Shown here one piece after another: positions 42,087 to 42,186 of a stretch of 42,186 nucleotides of DNA. Position numbers and translations under genes: made by a program. Position 1 is the stretch's first letter. The number at the start of each line of letters is the position of its first letter. Origin of the DNA: an uncultured Olsenella sp. (GTDB lineage: Bacteria; Actinomycetota; Coriobacteriia; Coriobacteriales; Atopobiaceae); contig OMVT01000019.1 in NCBI GenBank assembly GCA_900314535.1, positions 1 to 42,186 on the forward strand, in the 5' to 3' direction. Under the pieces are notes generated by a model that was not told the DNA's origin, did no database searches, and was given only the letters and a program-made list of their open reading frames with translations.

Positions 42087-42186
42087 GGGCTCTTCAACGT
42101 TTCTAGTGGGTAGCAGATGAGACGGCCAGCTGGGCCGAGAAGTCCAGGCGGCCGAGCCTGAGGAATATCATCGTCTTGAAATACTC
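42087..42186 (-). mobile_element. Right-edge partial insertion sequence, ISL3-like end
   Basis: GGGCTCTTCAACGTTTCTAG begins at 42087. ISL3-family elements characteristically end in GGCTCTTC-type terminal repeats and leave 8-bp AT-rich target duplications. A CAAAAAAA run (42079-42086) directly outside would fit as the duplication. A - strand open frame reaching the window edge starts 16 bp in. The rest of the element, including the other end, lies beyond the window, so the call is tentative. Confidence 0.45.
42103..42186 (-). CDS. C-terminal fragment of a - strand gene, possibly ISL3 transposase
   Basis: Reading from the window edge, 27 codons (EYFKTMIFLRLGRLD, then FSAQLAVSSATH) end in TAG at 42105-42103. 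The stretch resembles the end of an ISL3-type DDE transposase, where an aromatic NF-x-F-K segment is followed by a short hydrophobic tail; this is from recollection of the family and short. The gene continues past the window. If not a transposase, it is an unidentified - strand gene convergent with recX. Confidence 0.4.
   Translation of the reverse strand, partial: EYFKTMIFLRLGRLDFSAQLAVSSATH

Noticed and set aside
1..42186. CRISPR arrays, prophage, restriction or toxin-antitoxin genes, integrase or att site at tRNA-Asn
   Set aside because: No spaced direct repeats, phage, nuclease or toxin genes were seen, and no duplicate of the tRNA 3' end occurs in the window by eye.

Overview
The window is an ordinary-looking chromosomal segment from a GC-rich actinobacterium. 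The best guess is class Coriobacteriia (Olsenella/Atopobium/Collinsella type). This rests on the actinobacterial integration host factor (mIHF), the two-subunit electron-transfer dihydroorotate dehydrogenase (pyrK+pyrD) of an anaerobic or fermentative lifestyle, RNase J as a housekeeping RNase, and an actinobacterial-type galactofuranosyltransferase. The lineage is inferred; no rRNA is present to confirm it. Genes are tightly packed, with many 1-4 bp stop/start overlaps, and almost all lie on the + strand. The exceptions are rpsT and the fragment at the right edge.

Layout. 1-120: tRNA-Asn and its terminator. 294-3850: an export cassette, with an ABC-2 permease, its Wzt/TagH-like ATPase and a GlfT2-like galactofuranosyltransferase, consistent with making and exporting a galactofuranose-containing surface glycan. 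3911-9358: the pyr operon (pyrR-B-C-K-D-F) behind a leader that can fold as an intrinsic terminator or as a competing antiterminator. 9546-11975: mihF-gmk-rpoZ-thiI. 12093-16205: comEA-comEC-holA (DNA uptake and the DNA polymerase III delta subunit). A bidirectional terminator separates these from rpsT on the - strand.

16770-28349: a translation/chaperone/RNA-processing block, lepA-dusB-hemW-dnaJ1-dnaJ2-mtaB-phoH-ybeY-dgkA-era-recO. It resembles the familiar lepA-hemW-hrcA-grpE-dnaK-dnaJ-prmA-rsmE-mtaB order, but the hrcA/grpE/dnaK/prmA/rsmE genes are absent and dnaJ is present twice. The first DnaJ has kept its J domain and zinc centre but has hydrophobic membrane-type segments where the second C-terminal beta domain normally sits. 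28530-31189: rpsO and pnp, with a leader of three consecutive hairpins. 31453-40097: rnj-ftsK-rodZ-like-yajQ-rimO-pgsA-pncC. 40287-42067: recA-recX behind a promoter with a LexA (CGAAC-N4-GTTCG) box in its spacer. 42087-42186: what looks like one end of an ISL3-type insertion sequence, starting 20 bases past recX.

The most noteworthy items are the membrane-type DnaJ paralogue beside the canonical one, the complete terminator/antiterminator pair in the pyr leader, the IS junction at the right edge, and several intergenic palindromes (before comEA, before dnaJ1, between the dnaJ genes, and before phoH). I did not find a clearly new multi-gene defence or mobile system; the region is mostly core genome.
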